This document shows positions 53,686 to 62,384 of a stretch of 64,000 nt of DNA, in pieces. The stretch lies in assembly GCF_014334015.1 (NCBI RefSeq), contig NZ_CP060488.1, positions 4,174,501 to 4,238,500 of the forward strand. The letters run 5' to 3'. Numbering within the stretch: the stretch's first letter is position 1; each line of letters opens with the position of its first letter. Position numbers and translations under genes: made by a program. The notes beneath the pieces are model-generated. The model searched no databases, was not told the origin of the DNA, and saw only the letters and a program-made list of their open reading frames with translations. The DNA is from Bacteroides sp. M10 (GTDB lineage: Bacteria > Bacteroidota > Bacteroidia > Bacteroidales > Bacteroidaceae).

Positions 53686-55440
53686 GTGAAAACGACTACT
53701 GTTTCGGTATACGCCGCTTTCTTTTTTATTTTAGTCTTATCGGTTTCTTGTCATAGAGATTCGGAGGTCCCTGATGCGGCATTCCAGAGGATCGAAATGT
53801 GCATGGAATCTCTTCCGGATACGGCTCTGTATCTATTAAAGTCAATACCTCATACTGAAAAATTGCGTGGAAAGTTGCAGGCGGATTATGCACTTTTATT
53901 GACGCAGGCAATGGATCAGAATTATGTGAAGTTTACTTCTGACTCATTGATTGCACTGGCGCTGAATTACTATACTGTAGAGCGTGGTGACTCTGTTATG
54001 CGTGCTAAAGCACAGTATTATTATGGAAGAGTACTGCGTGAATTGGATAAAGATGAAGAGGCTTTGACGTTTTTGTCTTCGGCAAAAGAAATGTTCGGGA
54101 AGATTCAATGTTGCAAGATGTTTGCAATGGCTACTGATGAGATAGGGATGATTGACCGGAAAAAGAAATTGTATCAGGAGTCGTTAGAGAATTTTCGGGA
54201 GTCGTATGCTATCTATAAAGAGTTGAAAGATTCTTTGGGGCTTGTCAGAGCCGGGCAAAATATAGGCCGGGCTTATTTGTTTCAGAATAAATGGGATAGC
54301 TGTTATTTCTATTATACTTATGCATTAGAACTAGCCAGGGAAAAACAGTATCCGTCTGAAGTTTCCATTTTACATGAGTTGGGGATACTGTATCGTTCTA
54401 TGGGAGAACTGCAAAAGTCTGAACGCTATTTTCTTGCTGCTTATGAGAAAGAAACGGATGAAGAAAGGAAATACGTGGAGTGTATGTCTCTCGGCTATTT
54501 GTATATGCAGATGGGTGATGTGGAGAATGCCCGGAAATATTTTAAGATGAGTATCAATTCTTCTAAAGAATATACCCGTATTGACGCATATAACAATTTA
54601 TACTTTCTTGAAAAAGATATTGATAATTTTGAAGAAGCGATTATCTACCATGAAAAAGCGGACTCTATCGTGAATGTATTGGATGAAGTCGATTCGCAGG
54701 AGTTGATAACAGAACTGCAAAAGCAGTACGAGAACGAGAAACTCCGGAATGATAATCTACAACTGAAAGTGGACCGTACAGTTTTTATATTTTGCGGTAC
54801 GGTTATTTTCCTGATTGTGGCCTTCTATATGTGTTATTACTACTACAAAAGTAAAAATCACAGGAAGAAGATTGCCGAAATCGAATCCCAGATTAGAGAT
54901 AATGAAGAGGAGATAAAGCGATACCAGCAGGAGATGGAAGAAATCCAGGAGTTGAAAGATCAAGTGCTGGAAGAGAACCGCATACTGGAAGAAAATCGAA
55001 TGAAGGTAGGCGAGTTGAATGGAAAGATTGTACTTCTAAGTATGCAGAACAAAACCTTATCGGGACTGTTGAAAGAACTGGGAGGAGAATTAACTGTCGG
55101 ACCCTCTTCTGAACAGTACATATCCGCTTTTCGTCTGCTGCTTGCTATCAAAGAGGGAACATTAAGAGGTAAATTGTCTAATGGAGAACGCTATAAATTG
55201 TTTAGCCTGTTTGATTTACTCTATTCTAATTACGTTACCCGGTTGCTTGACAAAACTCCTTTATTAACTAAACATGATCTTGAGATCTGTTGCTTTCTTA
55301 AATTTGGACTGACCAATGAAGAACTGGCACGTATTTTTCAGACCTCTTCCGATTCTGTTACCAAAGCAAAAGGAAGGCTGAAAGGCCGATTAGGCATTTC
55401 TCCACAAGAAGATTTGAATGTGTTTTTAAGGGATTTTTGA
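53686..55440 (+). CDS. Membrane TPR protein with C-terminal helix-turn-helix
   Basis: No ATG lies at the natural start; GTG at 53686 gives a lipoprotein-like signal (MKTTTVSVYAAFFFILVLSVSC) and 584 residues. A TTG 39 nt upstream is in frame but lies inside a hairpin. TPR units fill about residues 60-330 (ARKYFKMSINS, ESLENFRESYAIYKELKDSLG). A membrane helix (about 370-395, VFIFCGTVIFLIVAFYMCYYYY) and a coiled coil (about 400-450) follow. The C-terminal domain (about 480-584) ends with TNEELARIFQTSSDSVTKAKGRLKGRLGI, a LuxR-like helix-turn-helix. This fits a sensor with periplasmic TPR and cytoplasmic DNA-binding parts. The regulated genes are unknown. Confidence 0.82.
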   Translation: MKTTTVSVYAAFFFILVLSVSCHRDSEVPDAAFQRIEMCMESLPDTALYLLKSIPHTEKLRGKLQADYALLLTQAMDQNYVKFTSDSLIALALNYYTVERGDSVMRAKAQYYYGRVLRELDKDEEALTFLSSAKEMFGKIQCCKMFAMATDEIGMIDRKKKLYQESLENFRESYAIYKELKDSLGLVRAGQNIGRAYLFQNKWDSCYFYYTYALELAREKQYPSEVSILHELGILYRSMGELQKSERYFLAAYEKETDEERKYVECMSLGYLYMQMGDVENARKYFKMSINSSKEYTRIDAYNNLYFLEKDIDNFEEAIIYHEKADSIVNVLDEVDSQELITELQKQYENEKLRNDNLQLKVDRTVFIFCGTVIFLIVAFYMCYYYYKSKNHRKKIAEIESQIRDNEEEIKRYQQEMEEIQELKDQVLEENRILEENRMKVGELNGKIVLLSMQNKTLSGLLKELGGELTVGPSSEQYISAFRLLLAIKEGTLRGKLSNGERYKLFSLFDLLYSNYVTRLLDKTPLLTKHDLEICCFLKFGLTNEELARIFQTSSDSVTKAKGRLKGRLGISPQEDLNVFLRDF

Positions 55441-55514
55441 TAAATAAAAAATGAATTGTCCGGGTCATTAATAGAACGCTAATCTGTATTTTATTGAAAT
55501 GTAGGTGTTTACGG

Positions 55515-55538
55515 AAAATCAGGCGCGCTGATTTTGTC
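55515..55538 (+). terminator. Hairpin after the TPR regulator gene
   Basis: AAAATCAG (55515-55522) and CTGATTTT (55528-55535) form an 8-bp stem with loop GCGCG. The T residues at the 3' end are only four, so termination may be weak. It lies 75 nt after the regulator's stop and before the next promoter. Confidence 0.5.
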
Positions 55539-55550
55539 CGGGTGACTTTT

Positions 55551-55581
55551 TTTGTGTTTTCGGATGCATGCTGTACTTTTG
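55551..55581 (+). promoter_or_regulatory. Promoter of the Rossmann-like protein gene
   Basis: TTTG at 55551-55554 and TACTTTTG at 55574-55581, 19 nt apart, match the Bacteroides consensus. The start of transcription would fall near 55588, about 18 nt before the ATG at 55606. Confidence 0.7.
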
Positions 55582-55605
55582 ACACAACAAAAACCAAATA
55601 GCTAT

Positions 55606-56082
55606 ATGAAAAATCCTAATGAATTATCTGCCGCCTCTTCTTTAAGAGGTGACGAATTGCAGTTAATAGAACAAAAAGCCAGCATTGTTGTCGGAATAGC
55701 TAATTCTCGCACGAGGTTAAGGATAGGAGTTCTATTAAGTAAATATTCAGAGTATCAGGTGGATTATATATCCTCCGAGAGTGAGATCGGTAAACTGATT
55801 GAAGAAGCCGACTTGATTATTGGTGCGGGGGTTACCGCTTATGAAGGGGTATTGCGCCGAAAACCGGTGATTGTAGTGGGTGATTATGGCTTGGGAGGTC
55901 TGGTTACTCCGGATACATTTCGCAAGCATTATAACAATCGGTTTAGAGGGAAGATTAATGGCGTCAGAAATGAATCTTTCTCATTAGAGAATTTAGAAAA
56001 GGAGATTTATAAAAGTTTTAATTTGACTTTTCAAGAATTACAAATGATGTCAAACCAAACCATAACCTTGCAAAACATCTAA
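55606..56082 (+). CDS. Unrecognised Rossmann-like cytoplasmic protein
   Basis: ATG at 55606 (MKNPNEL), placed by the promoter, gives 158 residues with no signal peptide. After a helical start (about 1-30) comes an alpha/beta pattern: SIVVGIANSRTRLRIGVLLSK, DLIIGAGVTAYEGVLRRKPVIVVGDYGLGGLVTPDTF, then RFRGKINGVRNESFSLENLEKEI. The GAGVTAYEGVLRRKPVIVVG stretch resembles the donor-binding half of GT-B glycosyltransferases, where a Glu and a nearby Pro-Val follow a Gly-rich turn. The protein is too short for a whole GT-B enzyme, so it may be a half-domain or a separate family. I do not recognise it and assign no function. Confidence 0.75.
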   Translation: MKNPNELSAASSLRGDELQLIEQKASIVVGIANSRTRLRIGVLLSKYSEYQVDYISSESEIGKLIEEADLIIGAGVTAYEGVLRRKPVIVVGDYGLGGLVTPDTFRKHYNNRFRGKINGVRNESFSLENLEKEIYKSFNLTFQELQMMSNQTITLQNI

Positions 56083-56130
56083 ATATCTGAATTTCTTAAT
56101 TTAATAGTTTGATGCATAAAACTGGTTAGG

Positions 56131-56160
56131 AATATGGGGGTGCGTGAGCATCCCCATATT
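56131..56160. terminator. Bidirectional terminator between the Rossmann-like gene and plsC
   Basis: AATATGGGGGTGC (56131-56143) and GCATCCCCATATT (56148-56160) pair over 13 bp with one wobble pair; loop GTGA. It lies between two convergent genes and is flanked by A/T-rich sequence on both sides. Confidence 0.8.
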
Positions 56161-56180
56161 TATATAAGATTATGTACTGA

Positions 56181-56939
56181 CTATCGGTCTTGATCTTCGT
56201 TTTTCACCATTCCCTTGTATTGTTCCGGCAGGGCGCTTTCAACCGCAGCGTAGGCCTCTGCCATGGTTGCCTTGATATTTTCCATTCCTTTCCCTTTGGG
56301 AGGAATAGGTTCATGAATAGTCAGAATCATGCGATGACGGTGTATCCATTTGCCTGTGCGTGGCAGAATTTCGAATGAGCCGTCAATGGTGACGGGTACA
56401 ACCGCCAACTGTAAATCATCTGCCAACTGGAAAGCGCCTTTCTTAAAGTATCCCATGTGTCCTGTAAATGTACGCGCTCCTTCAGGAAAGACAACGAGAG
56501 AAACCCCATCTTTCAATGAGTCTTTTGCCTGTCGGATTGTTTCCAATACTTTTTTAGGGCCGGATCTGTCTACAAAGATATGTCCTGCACTCTCACAGGC
56601 TTTTCCTACAAATGGCAGCTTGCGCAGGCTTTTTTTCATCATCCACTTAAAGTTTCTTCCTATGAAGCCGTAAATAAGGAAAATATCAAATGAACCCTGA
56701 TGGTTAGGTACGAAAATATAGGAAGTTTTGTCATGCAACTTTTCACGTCCCTCAATCTTCACGGGAATCAACAGAAACAGACAAATTAATTGTGACCAAA
56801 TCTTCCCCGGATAATATCCCCAGATGTGGGCTCCTCCCAAGAGAGAACCTACAATAGTGACGATTGCCGTGAGGATGGTCAACACTAATAAAATAGGCAA
56901 AGCGATGCAAATCTGATAAATATAATACAGTATCTTCAT
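56181..56939 (-). CDS. plsC: 1-acyl-sn-glycerol-3-phosphate acyltransferase
   Basis: This 252-residue membrane-associated protein has an N-terminal hydrophobic region (about 5-60) and the acyltransferase motifs: His80 and Asp85 in NHQGSFD, then GRNFKWMMKKSLRKLPFVG, FVDRSG and VVFPEGARTFTG, which binds the glycerol phosphate. VPVTIDGSFEIL follows, then the cytoplasmic tail. It adds the second fatty acid to form phosphatidic acid for phospholipid synthesis. It stands alone on the minus strand, convergent with the gene before it. Confidence 0.94.
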   Translation of the reverse strand: MKILYYIYQICIALPILLVLTILTAIVTIVGSLLGGAHIWGYYPGKIWSQLICLFLLIPVKIEGREKLHDKTSYIFVPNHQGSFDIFLIYGFIGRNFKWMMKKSLRKLPFVGKACESAGHIFVDRSGPKKVLETIRQAKDSLKDGVSLVVFPEGARTFTGHMGYFKKGAFQLADDLQLAVVPVTIDGSFEILPRTGKWIHRHRMILTIHEPIPPKGKGMENIKATMAEAYAAVESALPEQYKGMVKNEDQDR

Positions 56940-57059
56940 AGGGTTGGATTTTTATCCTGCAAATATACATGATTATTGGTAAAAAAGAGAGGCAGATGTG
57001 ATATAATCTTTTTGATTGTGTTATTTTTGCCTCTTGTTATTAGAGATAGTTACAAAATT

Positions 57060-58313
57060 ATGATACGTATATTACATACTGCCGACTGGCATCTGGGACA
57101 AACCTTTTTTGGTTATGATCGCACGGAAGAACATGAAGTATTCCTGAATTGGCTGGCAGAAGAAATTCGTCAGAAAGAGATTGATGCATTGATTATAGCC
57201 GGAGATGTTTTTGATGTTTCCAACCCTTCCGCTGCATCCCAAAGCATGTATTATCAGTTTATTTATCGGGTGACAGCGGAGAATCCGTATTTGCAGATTG
57301 TCATTGTTGCCGGCAACCATGATTCGGCAGCACGCCTGGAAGCTCCTTTGCCTCTGTTGCAAGCTATGCGGACGGAAGTCAGAGGGGTAGTTCGCAAGCT
57401 TGAAGGCGGAGAAATCGATTATGACCATTTGACTGTGGAACTGAAGAACCGGAAAGGGGAAGTGGAATTGCTTTGCATGGCAGTTCCTTTTCTGCGTCAG
57501 GGAGATTATCCGGCCGTGCAAACGGAAGGCAATCCGTATGCGGAGGGAGTTCGCGAACTTTATGCACAACTTTTGCAAAGGCTATGGAAGCGAAGGACGG
57601 AGAATCAGGCGATTCTTGCCATCGGTCATTTGCAGGCTACAGGATCGGAGATTGCAGAGAAGGATTATAGCGAGCGTACCGTGATTGGTGGGTTGGAGTG
57701 CGTATCTCCGGAAGCTTTTTCCGAACAGATAGCTTATACGGCATTGGGACATATACATAAAGCGCAGCGAGTGTCCGGAAGAGAGAATGTACGGTATGCC
57801 GGAAGCCCCATTCCGATGTCTTTTGCCGAGAAACATTATCATCATGGAGTCGTGATGGTGACTTTCGACGGAGGTTGTGCCGTGGACATTGAACGGTTAG
57901 AATGCCCGAAATTAATACCTTTGGTGAGTGTCCCGAACGGAGAACCTGTTTCACCGGAAGCTATCTTGGAAGCCTTGAAGGAACTACCCGAGACAGAAGC
58001 CGTAGCCCCATATCTGGAAGTAAAGGTATTGTTAGAGGAACCGGAACCCATGCTTCGACAGGAGATTGAAGATGCACTGGCAAATAAAAATTATCGGTTG
58101 GCGCGTATTGTTTCTACCTATCGTACTGAAACTGGAAATACGACGAAAGAAAATGAAAACTGGAAGAGGGGGTTGCAGGAAATGTCTCCCTTACAGATTG
58201 CACAGTCTGCCTTTGAGAAGATTTATCAGGTGGAAATGCCTGTAGAACTGACAGGTTTGTTTGAAGAGGCCTATTTGGCTGCTACCCGTAAAGAAGAGGA
58301 GGAAGGAGAATGA
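57060..58313 (+). CDS. sbcD: Exonuclease subunit SbcD
   Basis: ATG at 57060 (MIRILHTADWHLG) is the true start; 28 codons upstream in frame are not conserved-looking. The 417-residue protein has the Mre11-type phosphoesterase motifs HTADWHLG, IAGDVFD, VAGNHDSAARL, and later ALGHIHKAQRV for the two metal ions. With SbcC it forms the SbcCD nuclease that opens hairpins and processes double-strand ends. A -7-like box (TATTTTTG, 57022-57029) lies 30 nt before the start. Its stop overlaps the sbcC start as ATGA. Such a nuclease cleaves long palindromes like those seen in this window. Confidence 0.95.
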   Translation: MIRILHTADWHLGQTFFGYDRTEEHEVFLNWLAEEIRQKEIDALIIAGDVFDVSNPSAASQSMYYQFIYRVTAENPYLQIVIVAGNHDSAARLEAPLPLLQAMRTEVRGVVRKLEGGEIDYDHLTVELKNRKGEVELLCMAVPFLRQGDYPAVQTEGNPYAEGVRELYAQLLQRLWKRRTENQAILAIGHLQATGSEIAEKDYSERTVIGGLECVSPEAFSEQIAYTALGHIHKAQRVSGRENVRYAGSPIPMSFAEKHYHHGVVMVTFDGGCAVDIERLECPKLIPLVSVPNGEPVSPEAILEALKELPETEAVAPYLEVKVLLEEPEPMLRQEIEDALANKNYRLARIVSTYRTETGNTTKENENWKRGLQEMSPLQIAQSAFEKIYQVEMPVELTGLFEEAYLAATRKEEEEGE

Positions 58314-61177
58314 AAATACTAGCTATACGATTGAAGAATCTGACCTCGATAGAAGGAACGGTAGAAGTGGATTTTAGGACAGAACCATTACATTCTGCAG
58401 GTATCTTTGCCATTTCAGGACCTACCGGTGCAGGTAAGTCTACTTTATTAGATGCCTTATGCCTGGCATTGTATGATAAGGCTCCCCGTTTCGCTACTTC
58501 AGTGGAAAATGTGAACTTGGCAGATGTGGGAGACAATCAGATTAATCAGTCTGATGTTAGAAATTTGCTGCGCCGGGGGACAAGTGATGGTTATGCGGAA
58601 GTCGATTTTTTAGGTATTGACGGACGGCGTTACCGTTCTCGTTGGTCGGTGAGGCGGACAAGAAACAAGATAAACGGTTCTTTGCAGCCACAAACGCTGG
58701 AAGTGAAAGAACTGGATACGGAGAAAGAATTTCAAGGTACCAAGAAAGAGTTGTTGATTCAGTTGGTGGAGTTGGTTGGCCTGACGTATGAACAGTTCAC
58801 CCGTACAGTATTATTGGCACAAAATGATTTTGCTACATTTCTGAAATCAAAAGGGGCGGCAAAAGCAGAATTACTGGAGAAGTTGACAGGAACCGGCGTG
58901 TATTCCCGGATTTCTCAAGAGGTCTATGCCCGGAATAAGGCGGCACAAGAAGAGGTGACCTTGATTCAGAATCGAATGAATGTGATCGAATTGATGCCGG
59001 AAGAAGAGCTGCTTGCTCTGCAAAAAGAGAAAGAACTATCGACTGAAAAGCGTGCATTAGGGATTAAACTGCTGGCAGAACAGAATGAACAACTGAATGT
59101 GGTTCGTTCATTAAAAATACAGGAAGAACTTTGGAAGAAAAAGCAGCAGGAAGAACAGGAGGAACAGGCTAGGGAGAAAGTACTGCAGGGTGCATTGGCT
59201 TCCCAAGAGGAAGGATTGGTGCATTTTAAGGCACAATGGGAGGCCATACAGCCGGACTTGAAGAAAGCACGTCAATTGGATGTACAGATACAGTCTCAAC
59301 AAAGCAGCTATATACAGTCGCAGCAGATTTTACAAGCGGCTAACAGGCAGGTGGCGGAGCAGGAACAAAAAATGCGAGTGGCTGCGGAACAATTACAGGT
59401 GTCTTATTCTTCTCTGAACCGCTTATTAAGCCATGTAGGGATAGAAGAAGCACTGCAACTTGAACAGGTGGAAGAGATTCTACGGCAAGAAGAAAGCAAA
59501 CTGGCTGCCGCTACAAGTACGAATGAGGAACGTTTATTGCGCTTAAATTCTTTCGGATATCCGTTATTGGCCGAAGAACAGGTGAAGTTGCAAAAAGAGT
59601 TGACTCGTCAGCAGAATATCCGGCAATTAACGGAAACGCAGACGAAAGCAAAGACGGAAATAGAAAGACTGGAGAAAGAAGTGGCCGATTGTCTGAAACA
59701 ATTGACGGAGCAAGAAACCGCATTGAAAGTTACTCAACGTCTTTACGAAAATGCACGTATGGCAGTGGGAAAAGACGTGAAAGCATTGCGCCGGCAATTA
59801 CAGGAAGGGGAGGCTTGTCCGGTTTGCGGTAGCACAGCGCATCCTTATCATCAGGAACAGGAGGTGGTAGATACTCTTTTCCGGAGTATAGAGCAGGAGT
59901 ATAATGTAGCATCAACCAACTATCAGCAGATGAATAACCGGAGCATTGCTCTGCAACGTGATTTGGCGCATCAAAAAACGGTGGACGGACAGATCGCGGA
60001 ACAGTTGGCAGCATTATATAAAGCAGGGATTGAAGCCGGAAACGAAGAGCAAATACAACACCGTTTGGCGGAACTGGCAGAACGTATTTTGGAATATCGC
60101 AATCTTTATGCAGAATGGCAGCGCGGCGATGAAGAAATTAAAAAGATGCGTGCACATTGTGAAGCCCTCCGTGAGAATGTTTCTCTCTGTCGTTTGGCTA
60201 TGCAGAAAGTATCGTCTGCCAAAGAACAGCTGGTAATCTTACAGAATGCTGCTTCGGCCGAACTAAAGAGATTTGAAGTGATAGAGAAAGCGCTGAATGT
60301 GCTTCGTCAGGAACGTTCGCAGCTATTGAAAGGAAAAAGTGCGGATGAAGCGGAAGCTGCCGTAGCAAAAAGAGAGAAAGAACTGAATCTCGCTTTGGAG
60401 AAAGCACGTAAAGAAGTAGAGGCGGTACACAACCGGCTTTCCGGTTTGCAAGGAGAGATGAAGCAAATTGCACTGGCTATAGGAGAGTTGCAAGAACAGT
60501 ATAAAAAGATAGAGTCTCCCGAACTGCTTCCCGAAATAATAAAGAAGCAACAGGAAGAAAACCTGAATATAGAACGTGCCCTTTCTACTATGGAAGCCCG
60601 CCTGCTACAACAAGCAAAGAATAAACTGACTGTGGAACAGATTGCGAAGGAACTGGCAGAGAAACAAACTGTTGCCGAACGTTGGGCAAAATTGAATAAA
60701 CTGATTGGCAGTGCGGATGGAGCGAAATTTAAAGTGATTGCTCAAAGTTATACTTTGAATTTGTTGTTGCTTCATGCCAATAAACATTTATCCTATCTCT
60801 CTAAACGCTATAAGCTGCAACAGGTACCCGATACGTTGGCACTTCAGGTAATAGATTGCGATATGTGTGATGAAATACGGACCGTGTACTCTCTTTCAGG
60901 AGGTGAATCGTTCCTGATTTCTTTGGCACTGGCTTTAGGTTTGTCTTCCTTGTCAAGTAATAATCTGAAAGTTGAATCTCTTTTTATTGATGAAGGTTTC
61001 GGCTCTTTGGATGCGGAAAGTTTGCGTACAGCCATGGAAGCATTGGAGCAATTACAGATGCAGGGACGGAAAATAGGAGTCATCTCTCATGTGCAGGAGA
61101 TGAGTGAACGGATTTCTGTTCAGGTGCAGGTACATAAAAAAGTGAATGGAAAAAGCGTGCTTACCGTGGTGGGGTAA
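58310..61177 (+). CDS. sbcC: Exonuclease subunit SbcC
   Basis: The 955-residue SMC-like ATPase has the Walker A motif GPTGAGKSTLLDAL near residue 40, long coiled coils (about 180-490 and 520-790) and a zinc hook (EACPVCGSTAHP, about residue 503). The C-terminal half-ATPase has the signature LSGGESFLISLALALGLSS and the Walker B LFIDEGFGSLD, then HVQEM. It couples ATP to DNA end or hairpin processing by SbcD, translated from an overlapping start. The 3' end of the gene forms a GTGCTTACC/GGTAAGCAC stem (61157-61181) over the stop codon, without a T tract. Confidence 0.95.
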   Translation: MKILAIRLKNLTSIEGTVEVDFRTEPLHSAGIFAISGPTGAGKSTLLDALCLALYDKAPRFATSVENVNLADVGDNQINQSDVRNLLRRGTSDGYAEVDFLGIDGRRYRSRWSVRRTRNKINGSLQPQTLEVKELDTEKEFQGTKKELLIQLVELVGLTYEQFTRTVLLAQNDFATFLKSKGAAKAELLEKLTGTGVYSRISQEVYARNKAAQEEVTLIQNRMNVIELMPEEELLALQKEKELSTEKRALGIKLLAEQNEQLNVVRSLKIQEELWKKKQQEEQEEQAREKVLQGALASQEEGLVHFKAQWEAIQPDLKKARQLDVQIQSQQSSYIQSQQILQAANRQVAEQEQKMRVAAEQLQVSYSSLNRLLSHVGIEEALQLEQVEEILRQEESKLAAATSTNEERLLRLNSFGYPLLAEEQVKLQKELTRQQNIRQLTETQTKAKTEIERLEKEVADCLKQLTEQETALKVTQRLYENARMAVGKDVKALRRQLQEGEACPVCGSTAHPYHQEQEVVDTLFRSIEQEYNVASTNYQQMNNRSIALQRDLAHQKTVDGQIAEQLAALYKAGIEAGNEEQIQHRLAELAERILEYRNLYAEWQRGDEEIKKMRAHCEALRENVSLCRLAMQKVSSAKEQLVILQNAASAELKRFEVIEKALNVLRQERSQLLKGKSADEAEAAVAKREKELNLALEKARKEVEAVHNRLSGLQGEMKQIALAIGELQEQYKKIESPELLPEIIKKQQEENLNIERALSTMEARLLQQAKNKLTVEQIAKELAEKQTVAERWAKLNKLIGSADGAKFKVIAQSYTLNLLLLHANKHLSYLSKRYKLQQVPDTLALQVIDCDMCDEIRTVYSLSGGESFLISLALALGLSSLSSNNLKVESLFIDEGFGSLDAESLRTAMEALEQLQMQGRKIGVISHVQEMSERISVQVQVHKKVNGKSVLTVVG

Positions 61178-61222
61178 GCACACTCCTTACTACTTAGTAT
61201 GAATTATTCAGGTTAGATTCTT

Positions 61223-61798
61223 TTACATTAATTCGTTCAGTTCGCTTAAATTCTTTTTGATTTCGTGGATACGATTTAAGAACTTCTTGCGGTAAATCCA
61301 TAAGATCAATCCCAGTCCTCCGCCCCATAACAGGATGAAGAAAGCGATCATCCCCATTCCATATTGCCACACTTGCCAGTAGATAAATGAAAGTATAGCC
61401 AGGACCAGGAGAAAGGCAATAGCAATCAATCGTTCCCTGATGGTCCATCGATGGATACGGTTCACGCGGCTGATTACTTCTACCAAAGGCATCTCGTCTA
61501 TTTGTGTCCGTTGGAGGAAACGGGTGGTGACGATATCCCAGCAAAGGGCAGGAATCCATGCGAAAATGATAATGATATAGATCGGGTTCAATCTGTTGTG
61601 CAACAGTACCTCTGCTAAAAATAAGATCAGTATCGGCAGAGAAATCAGAATAAGCTTGATGTTCAGTCTGGCAATGGCATGGATACCTTTGTCCGCATGC
61701 CTTATCAGCTTTTCAAGCTCTTCTTCTTTGATGAACTCTTTGTCTTTCAAGTGTTCATCCAGGGCATTCCAAGATTTTTTCAGTTCTTCCAGTTCCAT
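61223..61798 (-). CDS. Four-helix membrane protein, probable partner of the ECF sigma factor
   Basis: The 191-residue protein starts with a charged helical segment (MELEELKKSWNALDEHLKDKE) and has four membrane helices: about 48-68, 72-92, 125-148 and 151-173. No family is recognised for certain. The start lies 5 nt after the stop of the sigma-factor gene, so the two are co-transcribed and probably translationally coupled, as for sigma/anti-sigma pairs. An anti-sigma role is likely by context; the charged N-terminus, which would face the cytoplasm, would be the sigma-binding part. This is inference. Confidence 0.75.
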   Translation of the reverse strand: MELEELKKSWNALDEHLKDKEFIKEEELEKLIRHADKGIHAIARLNIKLILISLPILILFLAEVLLHNRLNPIYIIIIFAWIPALCWDIVTTRFLQRTQIDEMPLVEVISRVNRIHRWTIRERLIAIAFLLVLAILSFIYWQVWQYGMGMIAFFILLWGGGLGLILWIYRKKFLNRIHEIKKNLSELNELM

Positions 61799-61803
61799 AT
61801 ATC

Positions 61804-62316
61804 TTATTCCTCCTTTTTCATTCTTTTAAGTTTGTCTTTGATGCGACTTAGTTTGGTCGCTACATTGGTAACCGTCAGTCCGGTGATTTCTGCTATTTCC
61901 TCGTAACTTTTGTCTTCGAGATAAAGCAGGATAATTGATTTGTCGAGTTGTCCCAGTTGGTTAATCATCTGATAGAGCTGTTTCAGCATTTCGTTGATCG
62001 GGTCGTGTGCTTCTATGGCCCAGTCGGTATCTCTGGTGAGGCTGACTATTTCCGGCACATTCTTTTCTTTACGATAGAAGCTGATACAGGTGTTGAGGGC
62101 AATACGGTAAATCCAGGTGGAAACCTTACATTCTTTTCTGAATTTGGGATAGGCTTTCCAAAGGTTTAATACCACGTCCTGATACAGATCATTGAGAGGA
62201 GCATTGGGATTGGCATACAGATAGCATACCTTATAGATCACTCGTTCATATTCGCGGATCACCGACAAAAACTCTTGCTCAATAGGGGCGCTGACCTCTG
62301 TTGTTTGTTCTCTCAT
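61804..62316 (-). CDS. ECF RNA polymerase sigma factor
   Basis: The 170-residue protein has region 2 (about 20-85, with YANPNAPLNDLYQDVVLNLWKAYPKF and STWIYRIALNTC) and region 4 (about 110-165, with YLEDKSYEEIAEITGLTVTNVATKLSRIKDKLKRM, the helix-turn-helix). It lacks a FecR or susC neighbour, unlike the sigma factor at 14108. It is likely controlled by the membrane protein encoded 5 nt downstream. The regulated genes are unknown; autoregulation is possible. Confidence 0.92.
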   Translation of the reverse strand: MREQTTEVSAPIEQEFLSVIREYERVIYKVCYLYANPNAPLNDLYQDVVLNLWKAYPKFRKECKVSTWIYRIALNTCISFYRKEKNVPEIVSLTRDTDWAIEAHDPINEMLKQLYQMINQLGQLDKSIILLYLEDKSYEEIAEITGLTVTNVATKLSRIKDKLKRMKKEE

Positions 62317-62384
62317 GGAATCTATGATTACTTTTCTGGTTAGTTAGTCGTGAGAAAAGGAGAAAAATCACAGGAGAATAGGGG

